From positions 25,854 through 89,853 of the forward strand of contig JAENRP010000139.1 in the NCBI GenBank assembly GCA_024741835.1: a DNA stretch of 64,000 nt. Reading direction: 5' to 3'. Below, in pieces: positions 10,326 to 22,301 of this stretch. The notes under the pieces were generated by a model that made no database searches, was not told where the DNA came from, and worked only from the letters and a program-made list of their open reading frames with translations. Source of the DNA: Diplocarpon mali. Lineage: Eukaryota > Ascomycota > Leotiomycetes > Helotiales > Drepanopezizaceae. The position numbers and the translations under genes are program-made. Numbering within the stretch: position 1 is the stretch's first letter; each line of letters begins with the position of its first letter.

Positions 10326-12307
10326 ATGGCTTTTCTCATTTGCTTTTATTGTAATATGCGCTCTAGCATCAGTTTTGATGGCTACATGACACAGTGGGAT
10401 TGTGCGCAATGCGATGCGACTAATTTTTTGGATGCAGTAAGTTCTCTATCGAGACGGATATCTAAGCATGCTGACGAGTGATAGAACGGAGATATCACCG
10501 ATCCTGTCGTCTCCTCAGAAGTTGCTCCTCCAGACCTCAGATACTCGACGACGCGCCCCGAGTCTGGTTCCGAGGCCGAGGACACTCTCTTCTGCGCAAC
10601 ATGTCTAAAGAACCAACATCTATACACGCGCTCGATCGCCCAGTATGAGTTCGATAACACTACGCGCCGCGTCAATATCGATGACGAGCGCAAATACAAT
10701 AACTGGAAGAGAAGTCTAGAAAGACGATACCCTCAAGTCTGCGAGGCCTGCGAACCCAAAGTCCTAGAGCAGATTCGGCGGTCGGCCAAGATTACAAAGA
10801 CTGACCATCTAAGACGTCTCCTAGACAAGTCTCGAGCGAATAGAGCTGCGCGACCTCCTAAATTTCTTTCATTTCCAAGGATCATCATCTTCATTGGTCG
10901 AGTCCTTTGGTACTTCGGTATCTTTGGGCAGCTTCTTTGGAACATCACCGCAATCCTTAGTGCAATCTACTACGAGGAACTTACGGAATTCCTCGCTACT
11001 ACGCATAGCTATACGTCAATTACGATCTCGGCCGTTCTAGCTCTTACAAACTCGAAGCCATGGGTTCGTTGTACCCTACTTTCCTCAGCACTTTCCTGCT
11101 GGTGGTGTCCGCGACTGAAGGATGCTGTAAATAATATCGCATGGAACTACGCTGCTTATCGTCGATGGTGCGGATTTCAGCTTCTGATCGTCTCCATCAG
11201 ATCACTGTTCTACTATAATATGGGGCCAGGGATGTCCAGTAATCCACTTGCGTTTGGCGCAATCGGAGCTCATACCGTCATGAGCTTCCTGGTGTTATTA
11301 GTATGCAGTATTCTTCCCTTATGAAAGATCTTAACTAACAGTTTTAGCTTTTCGTTGGTTCGTTTCGCCGCGTAAAAGTGGACAAAGGTCCTCTCTGGTC
11401 CAATATGCCCGACAAACTTCCTTTTCTCGGCTCTGACCCTGGGTCCAATAGCCCTACACATGAGACAGACACAATGGAAGATCTTGTTTTTGAGATCGAA
11501 AGGGAGAATAGCCAGCAATCTTCACAGTCGCCACCTGCGTACCCATCGCCGAATTCGATGCCGTCGTACGATTCTCCGACACAAAGCTCATACAAATCCC
11601 AAGGTTATGCTGATCAGGCACCCAAGGCCCAACTACACCGGAGATCAATTATGCAGAACCCTCAACATCAGCGTAGACTATTCAGTGAACGATTATCCAC
11701 ACCAGCCCAAGATATCAGGACTGCGCTTACCAGAGATCGACCTCTTCTCAGCGAAATGACAACTGCAGAAGGCATTCTCTGGTTGGCAACTCGAAAGTTG
11801 CCGGCTCGTTTTGAAGAGAAATATGGTCCAAATAAGACCGAAGAAATGGATTGGGTGCCCACCGTTCCTCAGAAAACCATCAGTCAACTATTCAACAGCG
11901 CACGCCCACCTCAGCGTGAGGCTCAATCTTTTGGCGAAACGCCTGTCGGCGATCGAACATCACCTTTCTGGTTCAAGGTCCCCCCAGCTCCTATAACGCC
12001 GGCTCATAGACTTCGCAACCCACCTAACCAGCCTCAATTTAAGCCCCCATCAAAGGAAGCGAAGAACATTTTCACTGCGGGCCGATCAACTACTACCAAT
12101 TTGCCCAGTCCTTCGGACGACATGGCACAACAGCGGTTGTTTTTTGACAAGCCTAGCGAAGGGGACGAGGCCCTTGCCGGTATGATGGGCTCCTTCTCGA
12201 TCGTAGAGACTCAGGGGGAGAGTGAGATGGCAAAAAACGTGTATTTAGGATCAGCGCTAGCTCTCGGAGCTGTTTTATTGTATATAGTAATTACCTTTAG
12301 ATCCTAA
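10326..12307 (+). CDS. Ima1-type inner nuclear membrane protein
   Basis: Exons 10326-10436, 10485-11300 and 11348-12307 encode 628 aa; the introns are 48 nt (GTAAGT, branch GCTGAC) and 47 nt (GTATGC, branch CTAAC). The N terminus carries paired zinc-binding motifs: CFYC at 6-9, CAQC at 26-29, CATC at 74-77 and CEAC at 123-126, with the linker NFLDANGDITDP. This is the Ima1 N-terminal domain pattern, known from fission yeast Ima1 and animal Samp1/NET5, which sit in the inner nuclear membrane and help couple it to chromatin and the cytoskeleton. Several hydrophobic segments follow in exon 2 (for example around FIGRVLWYFGIFGQLLW), then a long polar Ser/Pro-rich region, and a last membrane span at the C terminus (NVYLGSALALGAVLLYIVIT). 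Orthology to Ima1 is inferred from the domain. Confidence 0.88.
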
Positions 12308-12742
12308 GTGATCAGGCTGATGATAATGAAGAAACAAAATACTGAACAATCTCCACTTTTTTTTGGAAAAAGTTGACGAACATGGCCTCAACAGGATTTG
12401 ACTGCTTGTAGGGTATATTGGACGGATGACTGGATTATAGTCGGCTGCTTTGGGCTTGACGGATCCATGCTTTCGCCGGGAACGGAACTGTTAAAATGCT
12501 TCAAACAACAGTACCTTGTATGTGACGTGAATCTTAAGGGAGAGGAACCGGGCGAGGATGAGGCGGTATTGAAGGCAGCATATTACACGGAGATAATGTT
12601 CTCGAGAGGTACTGGATGTGAGTGTGGCGCATAACATCAGAAAAGTCAACCTCAAGGCAAGGTGCCCGCCCCCTTTTAGGCGAGAAAAACATGATGCCAG
12701 TGACACCAAATATTTCCCATTCTCATCACGCTGCGCAACCAC
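12308..12742. other. Convergent intergenic region
   Basis: This lies between the 3' ends of the Ima1-like gene (+) and MPP10 (-). Nothing beyond probable 3' UTRs is visible. Confidence 0.6.
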
Positions 12743-14998
12743 CTACAACTTGAATCCACCAGCACCGTTAGCAGCAGCAATATCCCGAACCTTATTCCCA
12801 TCGACATCCCTCACCTCACCCTTTTTGCCGATAAGCTTCACCCCACCTTCCTTGAGTGAAGCCATCGTCTCCCTCTTCTGCACACTCTTCTTGCTTTCCT
12901 TCCGCTGCCCAATCTCCTCACCACCTCGTTTCTTGATTCTCTCCTTCTCTCTCCTCCGTCTCCGCAGCTTCTCCTCTCTCGTCATCTCCTGTCTCGCAAC
13001 CGGCGCGCCAGTCTTTGGCACCACCTCGCCCTTCACAGCCGTCTGCTTGTCTCTATCCGCTCTGTAAATCTCCTGCGGAGCGAGCATGCTCTGGCTGGCA
13101 GATATGGCGCTCGCTGTCGTGGGCTGGGCGTCTTCCATGGATATGGTCGCCACGTCTGAAACTACTGTGAGGCTTGGAGCCGCTGGCTTGGGCTTGTAGT
13201 GCCAGCTGCTGAGCGCGTCGAGCTTGGCACTGACGTCCTTCCACAGGCTTTCAATCTCGGCTTCGTCTTTGCGGATCCTCTCGTCGGATTTGCTAACGTA
13301 TGTGTCGGGGTTGTGCTGCTTGACGTGCTCTTCCTCGTACATCTCTGCGAGACTCTGTTGAGGTTTTGTATCATCCAGTTCGAAAAGCCCTCTACGTGCA
13401 GAAGTCGTCCCGGTATCGGGACGTCTGCGAATCACTTCGTCGAATTCTTGCGCTAGAATCCGGCGCTTGATGAGTTCCTCTATACTCTCGCTGACTTCAG
13501 CAGTGACTTCTAATACTGGTTTACCTGTGCGTTCAAAGTCAAGATCTTCGTCTAGAAGCGAGTTCAATGGGCGGTCGGCAGCTCGGGCTTCCCCTGCGAG
13601 CGTCCATTCTCGCTTGGCTATCGAGGCAGCTTCGAGGCGTCTAATCTCCTCGCCGAGTTTGGCTTGTCGACGCTCATGGGTTGATCTTCTGGATTTGGGA
13701 TCACCGGCATCAACGTCTGATAGCGCGTCTTCGGAAGCGTCTTGATCTGGCTCGTCGTCAAAGAGGTCACGGCGCACGTCTGCTATCGCTCGCTTAAGGC
13801 CGGCTTCGTCGTCAGCTGGGTCTGGATCTGCCACTTTTCGGGCTTGACGCTCGAGATAGTTGGCCTGCATTTCTGCTCTTCCAACTTTTCGGGGAGGCGG
13901 CTCAAAGAAGTCCTTGTAGAGAACGTTGTTGGTATTATCGCCGACTGGATCTTTGTCTATGTCATCTTCTTCCTCGCCGTCATCGCTATCACCTTCAGGG
14001 GCATTAAGGTCGATATTGCCAAAGGTCGGTCCGTCGCTCTCGTCCTCTTCGCTTTCCTCCCCGTCATTTTCGACGTCCATTGCCGCCGCACGTTTCGAGC
14101 CTAAAGTTTGTTTTGGTCCCAACGCCGCTGGGTCTGCATCCCAGTCGATGTCTTCTTCGTCGCTTGCTTCTCCGGTATACGGGTCAGCAGCTGCATCTTG
14201 TCGTTCCAGGAACTCGGTTTGTTTATTGAACTCGTCAATCGAAAAAAAGCCATCATTAAGTTTGTGTGGATCCTCAACGTAAATATCGGCCGGGGCATCA
14301 TTCCCACCCGAATCTTCTTCCTCGTCTCCAAGGCCTTCCTCTTCTTCTGAGTTATCAGAAAACTCGTCATCGTCACCGCCAAGATCCAAAGCGTCTAGAT
14401 CCTCGTCCTCGTCCGATTCCGAGTCTTTTTCTCCCTCGTCTTCATCCAGGCTCTCGTTATCAGACCCAAGCTCGAACCCATCCTCATCAAACTTCAGAAG
14501 ATCAACTCCCCCTCTCTCAACTTCCACATCCTCGTCACTGTCCATCCCTAGCTCTCCCAATTCTTCCAAGGTCCTCTCAGCATCTCCCCTGAGGGCATTA
14601 ATGACCCTGCGAGCCTGTTCCCATACCTGCTGGACCTCGAAGCCTTCCGTGTAAATCTTCCTGATCTTCAGCACCTCCCCATCGTCCAAGCCCGCGTCTC
14701 CCCTCTTCCTCTTCTTCCTCTGCTCCTTGAGTCTCTGCGCCTGATCATCGCCCAGACCGCCCGCAAAAGCATCTAATGTCTCCTTCGCAAATCCCAAGCT
14801 GGCTTCTGAGAGCAAGGACGTTGGTGCAATAAATGTATGTCTGTTCGCAGGCTCTAGAGCTTTCAAAAGGATGGCTATTGGAGTCGCCATAGCGGTGGGT
14901 TTGATTGCGGAGGCGGTTCTTTTGCTTGGAGATGGAAAATTAGTCAATGTATGTGATGTAGAAGTCATGGATGAAGATGCGCTACTACCGTTGGCCAT
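12743..14998 (-). CDS. MPP10: U3 snoRNP protein MPP10
   Basis: Single exon, 751 aa, ATG at 14998. The middle third is extremely acidic (runs of Asp/Glu from about residue 150 to 360), followed by the VLYKDFFEPP motif and a basic C-terminal half containing ERTGKPVLEVTAEVSESIEE, IKRRILAQEFDEVIRR and a Lys/Arg-rich tail. This layout and these motifs identify Mpp10, a nucleolar phosphoprotein of the small-subunit processome that works with Imp3 and Imp4 on U3-dependent cleavages of pre-18S rRNA. Length is in the usual fungal range. The upstream flank is the 4.2-kb gene-free island. Confidence 0.95.
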   Translation of the reverse strand: MANGSSASSSMTSTSHTLTNFPSPSKRTASAIKPTAMATPIAILLKALEPANRHTFIAPTSLLSEASLGFAKETLDAFAGGLGDDQAQRLKEQRKKRKRGDAGLDDGEVLKIRKIYTEGFEVQQVWEQARRVINALRGDAERTLEELGELGMDSDEDVEVERGGVDLLKFDEDGFELGSDNESLDEDEGEKDSESDEDEDLDALDLGGDDDEFSDNSEEEEGLGDEEEDSGGNDAPADIYVEDPHKLNDGFFSIDEFNKQTEFLERQDAAADPYTGEASDEEDIDWDADPAALGPKQTLGSKRAAAMDVENDGEESEEDESDGPTFGNIDLNAPEGDSDDGEEEDDIDKDPVGDNTNNVLYKDFFEPPPRKVGRAEMQANYLERQARKVADPDPADDEAGLKRAIADVRRDLFDDEPDQDASEDALSDVDAGDPKSRRSTHERRQAKLGEEIRRLEAASIAKREWTLAGEARAADRPLNSLLDEDLDFERTGKPVLEVTAEVSESIEELIKRRILAQEFDEVIRRRPDTGTTSARRGLFELDDTKPQQSLAEMYEEEHVKQHNPDTYVSKSDERIRKDEAEIESLWKDVSAKLDALSSWHYKPKPAAPSLTVVSDVATISMEDAQPTTASAISASQSMLAPQEIYRADRDKQTAVKGEVVPKTGAPVARQEMTREEKLRRRRREKERIKKRGGEEIGQRKESKKSVQKRETMASLKEGGVKLIGKKGEVRDVDGNKVRDIAAANGAGGFKL

Positions 14999-17900
14999 CT
15001 CTGGCGCGAGGTGCGCGTCGCGGAGTCTCGAACGTCAAGAAACAATTTTTCGGTCGGACGCCCGTGCGTCTTATCGCTATCGGCAATGTCACGTGATATT
15101 TCGCTGGCTCACATCTGCAATCTCCAGGGTTGCACTGGACATCTCATTACGAGCTCTCATCCAAACTCGCCTTTGGTGGAATGAGCCGAGTCCAGTTCTA
15201 AGCCCTGCATTGGAGGCTGAAACTATGAGCTATATCGTGCTTGAAGCACCTAAACTCTCCACCACATTACAAGGCCTGCAAAGCCGTACTCTCTGTCTCC
15301 TCATTAACCCAGGCTATAAATACTCGATCGCTTATAATTTGGGATAGCTAAAGAAAGATGTATATTAAATCGGTCACCCGTATACAACCGTACACGAGCA
15401 CTGAGATTTGCGACAACTTGCGAACTACGCCTTCTCCACCTCTTTATAAAATTTATAATTACCCATTCGCAAAGCTGATTCGCGAACGACAGATTGCCCT
15501 CGTAGACTGGGATAAATACCTACTATGGGCTGGCTTGCTTATATTACAAATTTGGAGATATGTATCGTTAAAATCAAAATAATCTTTTAAAAAAGGATGG
15601 GCAAAAGCATCTGAATTGAGGGTAGTCACTATCGATTCCGTTTGAAGCTGTACAAAATAGTAAGGCGTCGAGAGGAGAGATCAGATTAAGGAGAGCTTAT
15701 GAGAGGGGTATTTGAATTATGGGACTTATATATATGCGCTAAGACCTTCAACTACGATAATTAAGGCCAGGACTACCTTAGTTGGATTTCTTAAGGAAGT
15801 CTTTAACTCATATTATAGTACTTGGGATTGTTTAAAGGCTCTACTCCTTCGTATAGTTCTGCCTTTACCTTCGAAAACCCCTCCTTAACTAGCGATAGGA
15901 GGCTACTCTTGAACTTGCTTGTATAGCCATGCGCTTTAGCTTAAAGTCCATTATAGTCAGGTTTTGCTTAAAATATAATTCCCAAGCTTAACACGTCTAC
16001 ATACCCCCTAGTAAGACCTAGCTTTGTATTACGCACGTAGTTTCAAACGTAAATAACTACATACCCACCTTCCGCCGCATTTTAACGCCACCTCCACGCG
16101 CGCTGTCGTCTTTGATTCCTATTCTTATCTTTAACCCCCGTTCGCTTTAGACTCTACTCCTATTATTGTATCCTCAACAGCGGCCATTGTCACTCTCCAA
16201 GACGTTCATGGGAGAGAACCAGTTACTTTACCGAGTAGAACATGCTCAGCGGCTGTTTCATCTCTCCTCACTCATGAAATGCCCCCTCTCTGACCTCGCA
16301 ACCTTCTCATCTTCTATTCTTTTCTGATCCGTAGTACTACCCACATGCCCCAAAAATCCAAGACTTGGTGTCCGTGCGCGGTGCTAGAAGATTCGGTTTG
16401 CAGGGGATTATTGTATGGGGTACTACCAATTCTTTTGGTATGCGAATATGCTGCTTTTACTCCTAAACTATACAGTGATCGCAGTCGAAGGAGGCCATAT
16501 AAAGTACCAAAGTAAACAATAAAAACGCCGAGTATCTAGCGCGCATAGACCTTAAACCTTATCCCTTGTACGAAGTATTGTCATGGTTTTCGCTCCTCCC
16601 CCGAACGCTTACGAGAGGCGATTATTGCATTGATAAATACCGAACTCGACAGCTCGAAGGTAAATGTTCTCCAGTGATTCATTAGTTCGCTTCTGCATTA
16701 CTGCTAATTGGTTAGTTCCACTGGTTCGGCATTCGGCATTCGGCCACAGCTGGCTGCAGTAAATCATATGACAAAGTGCCTGCATATCTAAGACCATTAT
16801 TGTGATAGCTCGAGTGTCGTGTGACGACTTTCCTCAATCACCAAAGGCTTCAAAAAACCTTAAAAGAGAGACATGGGGGTCGTGGGGGTCGTAGGGGTCC
16901 TCGCCAGCAGCCATACAGTACTGTGGTAAATGATCATTGATCAACTGCCGGGGGCGGATGGGGACCTTAACAAGTCGCCGGGCGTGTATCGTCGTATATC
17001 TGGACCGGATCATGCTATGACATATATAGGGTATGCTGTTGTCGGGATGTTGGCTCGTTCTTTACAGCGGTACGCAGTATTTGAGAGTTGATATTCAACC
17101 TAGCAATTTTATTTTCAACCCTCTCTGATAAGAAATCCGTGCGGGCTTTATCGTCGTCACACCGCAACGAAGTACTGTACATAGCTACCACACCGTAGCC
17201 CGTAATCTTACGCTCACCAAGTCTCACTTGTAGCCGATGCTCTCTTGGAAAAGTTCAATCGTAAATAGCTCGGCTTCCAGGAAAGATTCCCGATACCAAT
17301 CTCCTTCACCTATGAGAATAAATGATAGTGCAAGGTGGGTACAGTAGAGTAGATAAAGTGTGCATGGGCAGACTATCAAAAGCTTTTGGCGCGATACGAA
17401 GAGCCTTGATTTGAAGACTCTTAATTTTGAGAACTTTATATCCTTATCAACGGCGGTCTGACCTTGCTTTCCTGATGCGGGGTAATCCATACCTACAGTA
17501 TCATTCTCCCCAGCCATGTAATACTGTACTGAGGTAGCTTCTTCTTGGCTGCACAAGGAGCCAGTCCTCGGTGTTAATAGATATCCTTTGTCTATGCCAA
17601 GTATCAAAAGATCGGGTACGGCTTTCATCGACCTCGAGCTGCCCGTGTATCATACATATCATGAGCCTCCGTGTAAGGGAAGGGAAGGGAATTGCATCCC
17701 GCATAATCTCTCCTGGCTCTGTCCTTCGGAGTAGCATCTAATACAATGCTCAATGTGATTCTGTTTGCCGCAGTCAAAGTCCCGCTTGGGTTTACCATTC
17801 CATTCACCTGTTCGATATAACCCTGGCTTTCCCTATCATTTAGCATTTGCACAGGTTATTTTAGCTGGCAAAAGGCCATTAGGCAATAGCCAGGAGCCAG

Positions 17901-19173
17901 GAGCCAGGTACCATCGACGTTGTGAAACCTAAGTAGCGATATACAGTACCTAATAAGCCTTGACATGCGCTCCGGATTCTTGCTGAACCCGAACTACTCG
18001 CGCAGAAGGCTGTTGGCAGGATGATGCAGAGAAAAGGTGATCTGCAAATATTGGAGGAGGAACCCTTCTACGTACAGTACTGCTCAGCAGGAGATCAGAA
18101 TTCCTACCGGAGAGAGTGGACACAGGTACAGAGTGGAGTAATAAATAAAGACGCTGTGGTTTTGCGTTTCACAAGTGCCAAAGATACTTATCAACGCAGT
18201 ACAATCCCTCCGAGGTAAGGTAGGAGGTAGGTAAGGTAACATAGCTTTTGAACAACAGGACTTTGCATGGCCTGGTCTGGCCTGGCCTGGTCGATCTATC
18301 CAGACCTCTCTGGGCCGAGTCGCGTCATCTCCTTCAGGGAAAGCTGTTTTTCCCTTTCGAAATTCCCATCCGCATCATCTTCCTCATCCCTTTCCTCTCC
18401 TTCACCTCCTTGCTCTTCCTCATCAATGACTCGCTCTTTGCATCTTGTCGAGTTCCTCACATGGCGCTGAGCCCCAAACGCGCCCCCACTCCAGCCACCT
18501 GTGGCTCAGCCACAGCTATCTACGCCCCTGTCACCCTGTCTGCATACAGCGGACATTCTTCTGTAGTAAGTTTTCGGTTCTCGAACGGTGCAGACTCGGA
18601 CTTGGAACAGTGCCGCGGTTATACGTGCTGCTACCGACGTATTGCTACCGACGTCTTGCTACCGAAGTCTTGCTACCGTGTTGCAAGGTACAACATACTT
18701 GTTGGCCCTCTGCATTGAGTCGCCCAGCTCACCGCGCCGTCAGAATCGTTTCGCTCTGTTTTTCTGGAAAAGAGTAAGGCAAGGGGAGTCCTGGAGAAAG
18801 CAGGATATCGCCGAGCTTGAAACCTAGACCAGCGCAGCAAATAGGAGAGGCTTCAAATAGCATGCCAGAAAACCTTACCGCTTCCTACAGTACAGTACCA
18901 CGGACTTGAACACGCCCGCACCCGCCTCGCTCCTTATCAATTATTAATATCGGCTTGCCTGCGCGCGATTTGGACCAGAGCACGCACACCCATTGGCTCC
19001 GCCCACCTGCGTCCCTCCCTACGAGACTTTGCTCGTTGCTTGCTCAAGTGTCCGGATGTTTCTGGCGCTCCAGGACAAAGGCATACGAAACCCGACTCGA
19101 GCGCGCAGCACAAAACCACTCGTCTCCCTCAACCTGAACTAGCAGATCAATCTGCAGGTCTGCGTGCGGAGCG
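14999..19173. other. Gene-free island, partly AT-rich (possible RIP-degraded DNA)
   Basis: No gene can be supported over 4.2 kb. About 15.3-16.1 kb is AT-rich with many TA dinucleotides and dense stop codons in all frames, which by eye looks like DNA decayed by repeat-induced point mutation; I found no terminal repeats or transposase remnant to prove it. Parts at 16.8-17.0 kb carry GGGGTCGTG-like repeats, and a 14-bp tandem repeat lies at 18628-18683. The ends should contain the promoters of MPP10 and the SPX gene. Confidence 0.5.
18628..18683. repeat. 14-bp tandem repeat, 4 copies
   Basis: Units begin at 18628, 18642, 18656 and 18670 and follow the consensus TTGCTACCGACGTC. The first and third differ at one or two bases and the fourth diverges in its last five bases. 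Confidence 0.9.
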
Positions 19174-20730
19174 ATGAAGTACGGACAAACATTTCAGGCC
19201 CAATCTGTGCCAGCCTGGGCGGCATGTGAGTCTACCGATTGCCCCAGCGTCCGAGGCACTCCAGCGCCAAAACTCGTCCGACAACTGACAAGACCTTCCA
19301 TAGATAATGTCGACTACGACGAATTGAAGAACCTTATCAAGGTCAACACCACGAAGGATCAAGGCCAAGCAATTGCGATTCCCGGCCACGCCGATCGTGG
19401 GCTGGAGAAGTTCGAGAACTTCTTTTTGAATGAATTGTCGAACCAGCACGACCGGGTCGGTCTCTTCGTGAAGAGCAAAGCAGACGAGGTCAGCCGCCGT
19501 CTACGTAGGTATTCCTCTGGAGCTCGGCGCCGTATACTAACGTACGATCAGAATATCTCCAAAAGAATGTCCTTCGATTATTAGCCCGGACGAGCCCGTC
19601 GACTGCTTGTGAGCCGACCCAGAGGCAACTCGAAAAATTCACGAAGTACAACAGCCGCATTGAGAGGTAGGGCTTGGTGTGTTTTGAATTGGGCAGATTG
19701 GTCGTTAACCTACATCCAGATGCGGTGACGACATCCGATCTCTTCAGCGATTTGTTTCTGCTCAGCGCACGGCGTTTCACAAGATTCTGAAGAAATATAA
19801 GGTACGCACGGATATATACAGGAAATTTGACAGGCAGATGCTCACCAAAACCCATAGAAATGGACAAGTTCGGGTTCTCTGGGATCGCGATTCAAGGATG
19901 AGGTTTTAAGCAACCCAAAGAGCTTTTTACAGCGTGATTTCGGACCTCTATTATCTCAGTACCAAGACCTAGCGATAAACCTACGAAGTTCAACTCCCGC
20001 GCTTAGTGAAACAGTGAGCCCTTCTTCCTCGAGACGGCCATCTCGAAGACCAAGTACACGGATCCTCGTGCAGCCCCAACCGCAAGAATACTGGAACGAG
20101 TACGACAATGGTAGCGAGGCAAGTGACGAGCCGTACCACATATACATAAATCCGGACGAATCATTTCCTGGAGTGAAGACCATTGAGTATGTATTCTCGA
20201 AAGTAAAGCGTCCTATGGAGAGTGTAAAGTCCTGGTTCACTCCTGGCACTTCCCCCAGCGAACAGCGACCATTGGTAGCTCCGAGGGATACCTATTTCAA
20301 CGACCAAAGCAGTTTACTGGATACGGACCCCGAGGACGATGCATACGCTTCCACTAACGAGTTCCCAGCGGGATATAAGGCGCACTACGCAACTTTCCCC
20401 AGTATTAACGACCAGAAGTTCTCTCGGCACAGGGAAATGCTTCTGTTTCGGGGGATGGTTGGATCGTTTGCTGGGTCGCTCACGCTCATTTTCATTACTA
20501 GTATCCTGTTCGCAACCGGGAGGCGCAAGTTGATGGCCGAAGTCGATGCTGGAGCTGTGACTGGGTGTATTGCCAGTCTCTGCGCTGCATTTGCTGGAAT
20601 CTCAGCCGCGCTCTGTCGGAAAGAAACGTTGGGCTGGCTGCACAGAAGCTGTGTCTGGGTCGCCTTTGTGGGTCTGCTAACTTTGAACCTGATGCTCTTG
20701 TTTTTGGTACTGAGCAATCTACGCTCGTAA
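19174..20730 (+). CDS. SPX-domain membrane protein
   Basis: Four exons, 19174-19504, 19552-19666, 19720-19801 and 19858-20730, encode 466 aa; introns are 47, 53 and 56 nt. The N terminus MKYGQTFQ, the DYDELKNLIK segment, the FFLNELSNQHDRVGLFVKSK helix and a later basic helix (FHKILKKYKKW) form an SPX domain, the family that senses inositol pyrophosphates in phosphate homeostasis. A Ser/Arg-rich linker follows, then three predicted membrane spans at about residues 376-395, 407-428 and 441-462. This resembles the vacuolar transporter chaperone type of SPX protein without the polyphosphate polymerase domain. Which VTC-like protein it corresponds to is not clear, and vacuolar location is an inference. 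Confidence 0.87.
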
Positions 20731-21235
20731 CGACATTCATACGGGTTACTGACCCATGCAATTAGAAGAGCGGATGCGAGCGGTCTCGGGATACTGAGTT
20801 GATGAATCTGAGTCGACAGATCGCCGGTTTTCGGATATCAGGAATGGCTACTGAGGGGAAGTTATACGCGTGATGAAATAGCGGGACGGGTACCTTACGT
20901 AGATTGCTATTGATTGAATGGGCTTTCTTATGATGGGGGCGGGCTCTATTGTACTGGCGTGTCATGGGATCAGGAGTCGGAGCTCTCGTACCGGCAAGAT
21001 TCCATTTCGGGCGTCTTCACGGGATACAGGGTAGCCAGCCACTACGAATTAATGCCTCTAGAGTATGTATAGAACAGAAAGAAAGACCTGTGGACAAAAC
21101 TTTCTGGGAAAGCCCGCAGAACTTCCAAACTTGGGTGGTAGAGTAGATGTATCATTAGCTACCTATGAATTCCGAGTTCTCGCTTAATGCTCGGCCCGTG
21201 TCCTTTGGAAACAATACCGGAATCGCCCTCACCTT
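20731..21235. other. Convergent intergenic region
   Basis: This lies between the 3' ends of the SPX gene (+) and the dehydrogenase gene (-). No supported feature is seen. Confidence 0.6.
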
Positions 21236-22301
21236 CTACGATCCCACAATGACACCTCCATTGGGATGCAAGCTCTGGCCTGAGATGAAGCTGCTATCTT
21301 TACTGGCCAAGAACACAAAGCAGGTCGCAACCTCACTTGGCTGGCCGGGTCTTCCCATGGGAGAAGTGAACTCCTTCTGAGCCTTTTCATTCATAGTGGC
21401 TGGAATGAGGGGGGTCCAGATCGGGCCTGGACATACTGCGTTGACACGGATACCGTTTTCGATTTGTTGATTCGAGAGAGCACGTGTGAAGGCTACAATG
21501 GCTCCTTTGGTGGAAGTGTAATCGAGTAGATCAGGGCGACCAATATATGGATTGACGGATGCACAGGTGATAATAGTATCGCCACGCTTCATCTGGGGAA
21601 GGGCGTACTTGGAGAGATAGAAGAATGGGTGAATATTCGTGTCGAAGGTTTTGATCCACTGTTCCCTTTTTGGGTGTCAGCATTCGTGTCCCTCCCGAAC
21701 TGACAGATTTCCTAGTCATTTGAGAGGGGAGGGGAGGGTAAGAACACACTCGCTCAGCTCTCCAATGGTCTCCTTCATCATTTGATAGCCATGGTTAAGC
21801 ACCAAAACATTTACCCGTCCCATTTTCGTAACTGCCTCCTCGACAACGCTCTTGCAAGCCTCAGCCTTCCGCAGGTCGGCCTGGATCAAGTGTATCTTTC
21901 CACCCTTCTCGGCAGCCAGCTTCTTGGTTTCCTGTGCATCCTTCTCTTCTTCGGGAGTGTAGACAATGGTGCTTTCGGCGCCTTCCATTGCATATAGGAT
22001 GGCTACCGCGCGACCGATCCCGCTGTCGCCGCCGGTGATGAGGGCTTTCTTGCCGCTGAGCTTGGAGGCTGCTTGGTAGGGTTGATAGCCGCCGTCGTCG
22101 GTGGGCAGTTGGTCGTTAACGGGATCTGGACCGGCCATTTCATGTTGCTTGCCTGGAGCTGATTGGTGGGAGACGGGTACAGAGTGTCCTGCAGGATCGT
22201 ATATTAGAATCAAGAAGGACATTCTAAATACTGAAGAAAGGCCAATTAGTTGTAGGTAGCTGGGACTGACCTGGCTGGAATTGAGAATCTGTTCCTACCA
22301 T
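21236..22301 (-). CDS. Short-chain dehydrogenase/reductase
   Basis: Exons 22301-22271, 22188-21750 and 21665-21236 encode 299 aa. The first intron is 82 nt (GTCAGT to CCTGCAG); the second is 84 nt (GTGTGT to AAAAAG) and restores SEEQWIKTFDTNIHP. Visible motifs are TGGDSGIG (62-69, cofactor-binding glycine motif), NHG at 142-144 (in place of the usual NAG), Ser193, and the catalytic pair Tyr206/Lys210 in YTSTK. The N-terminal ~50 residues rich in Gln/Pro precede the Rossmann core, as in the glucose/ribitol-dehydrogenase-like SDR group found in bacteria and fungi. The substrate cannot be read from sequence. Confidence 0.92.
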
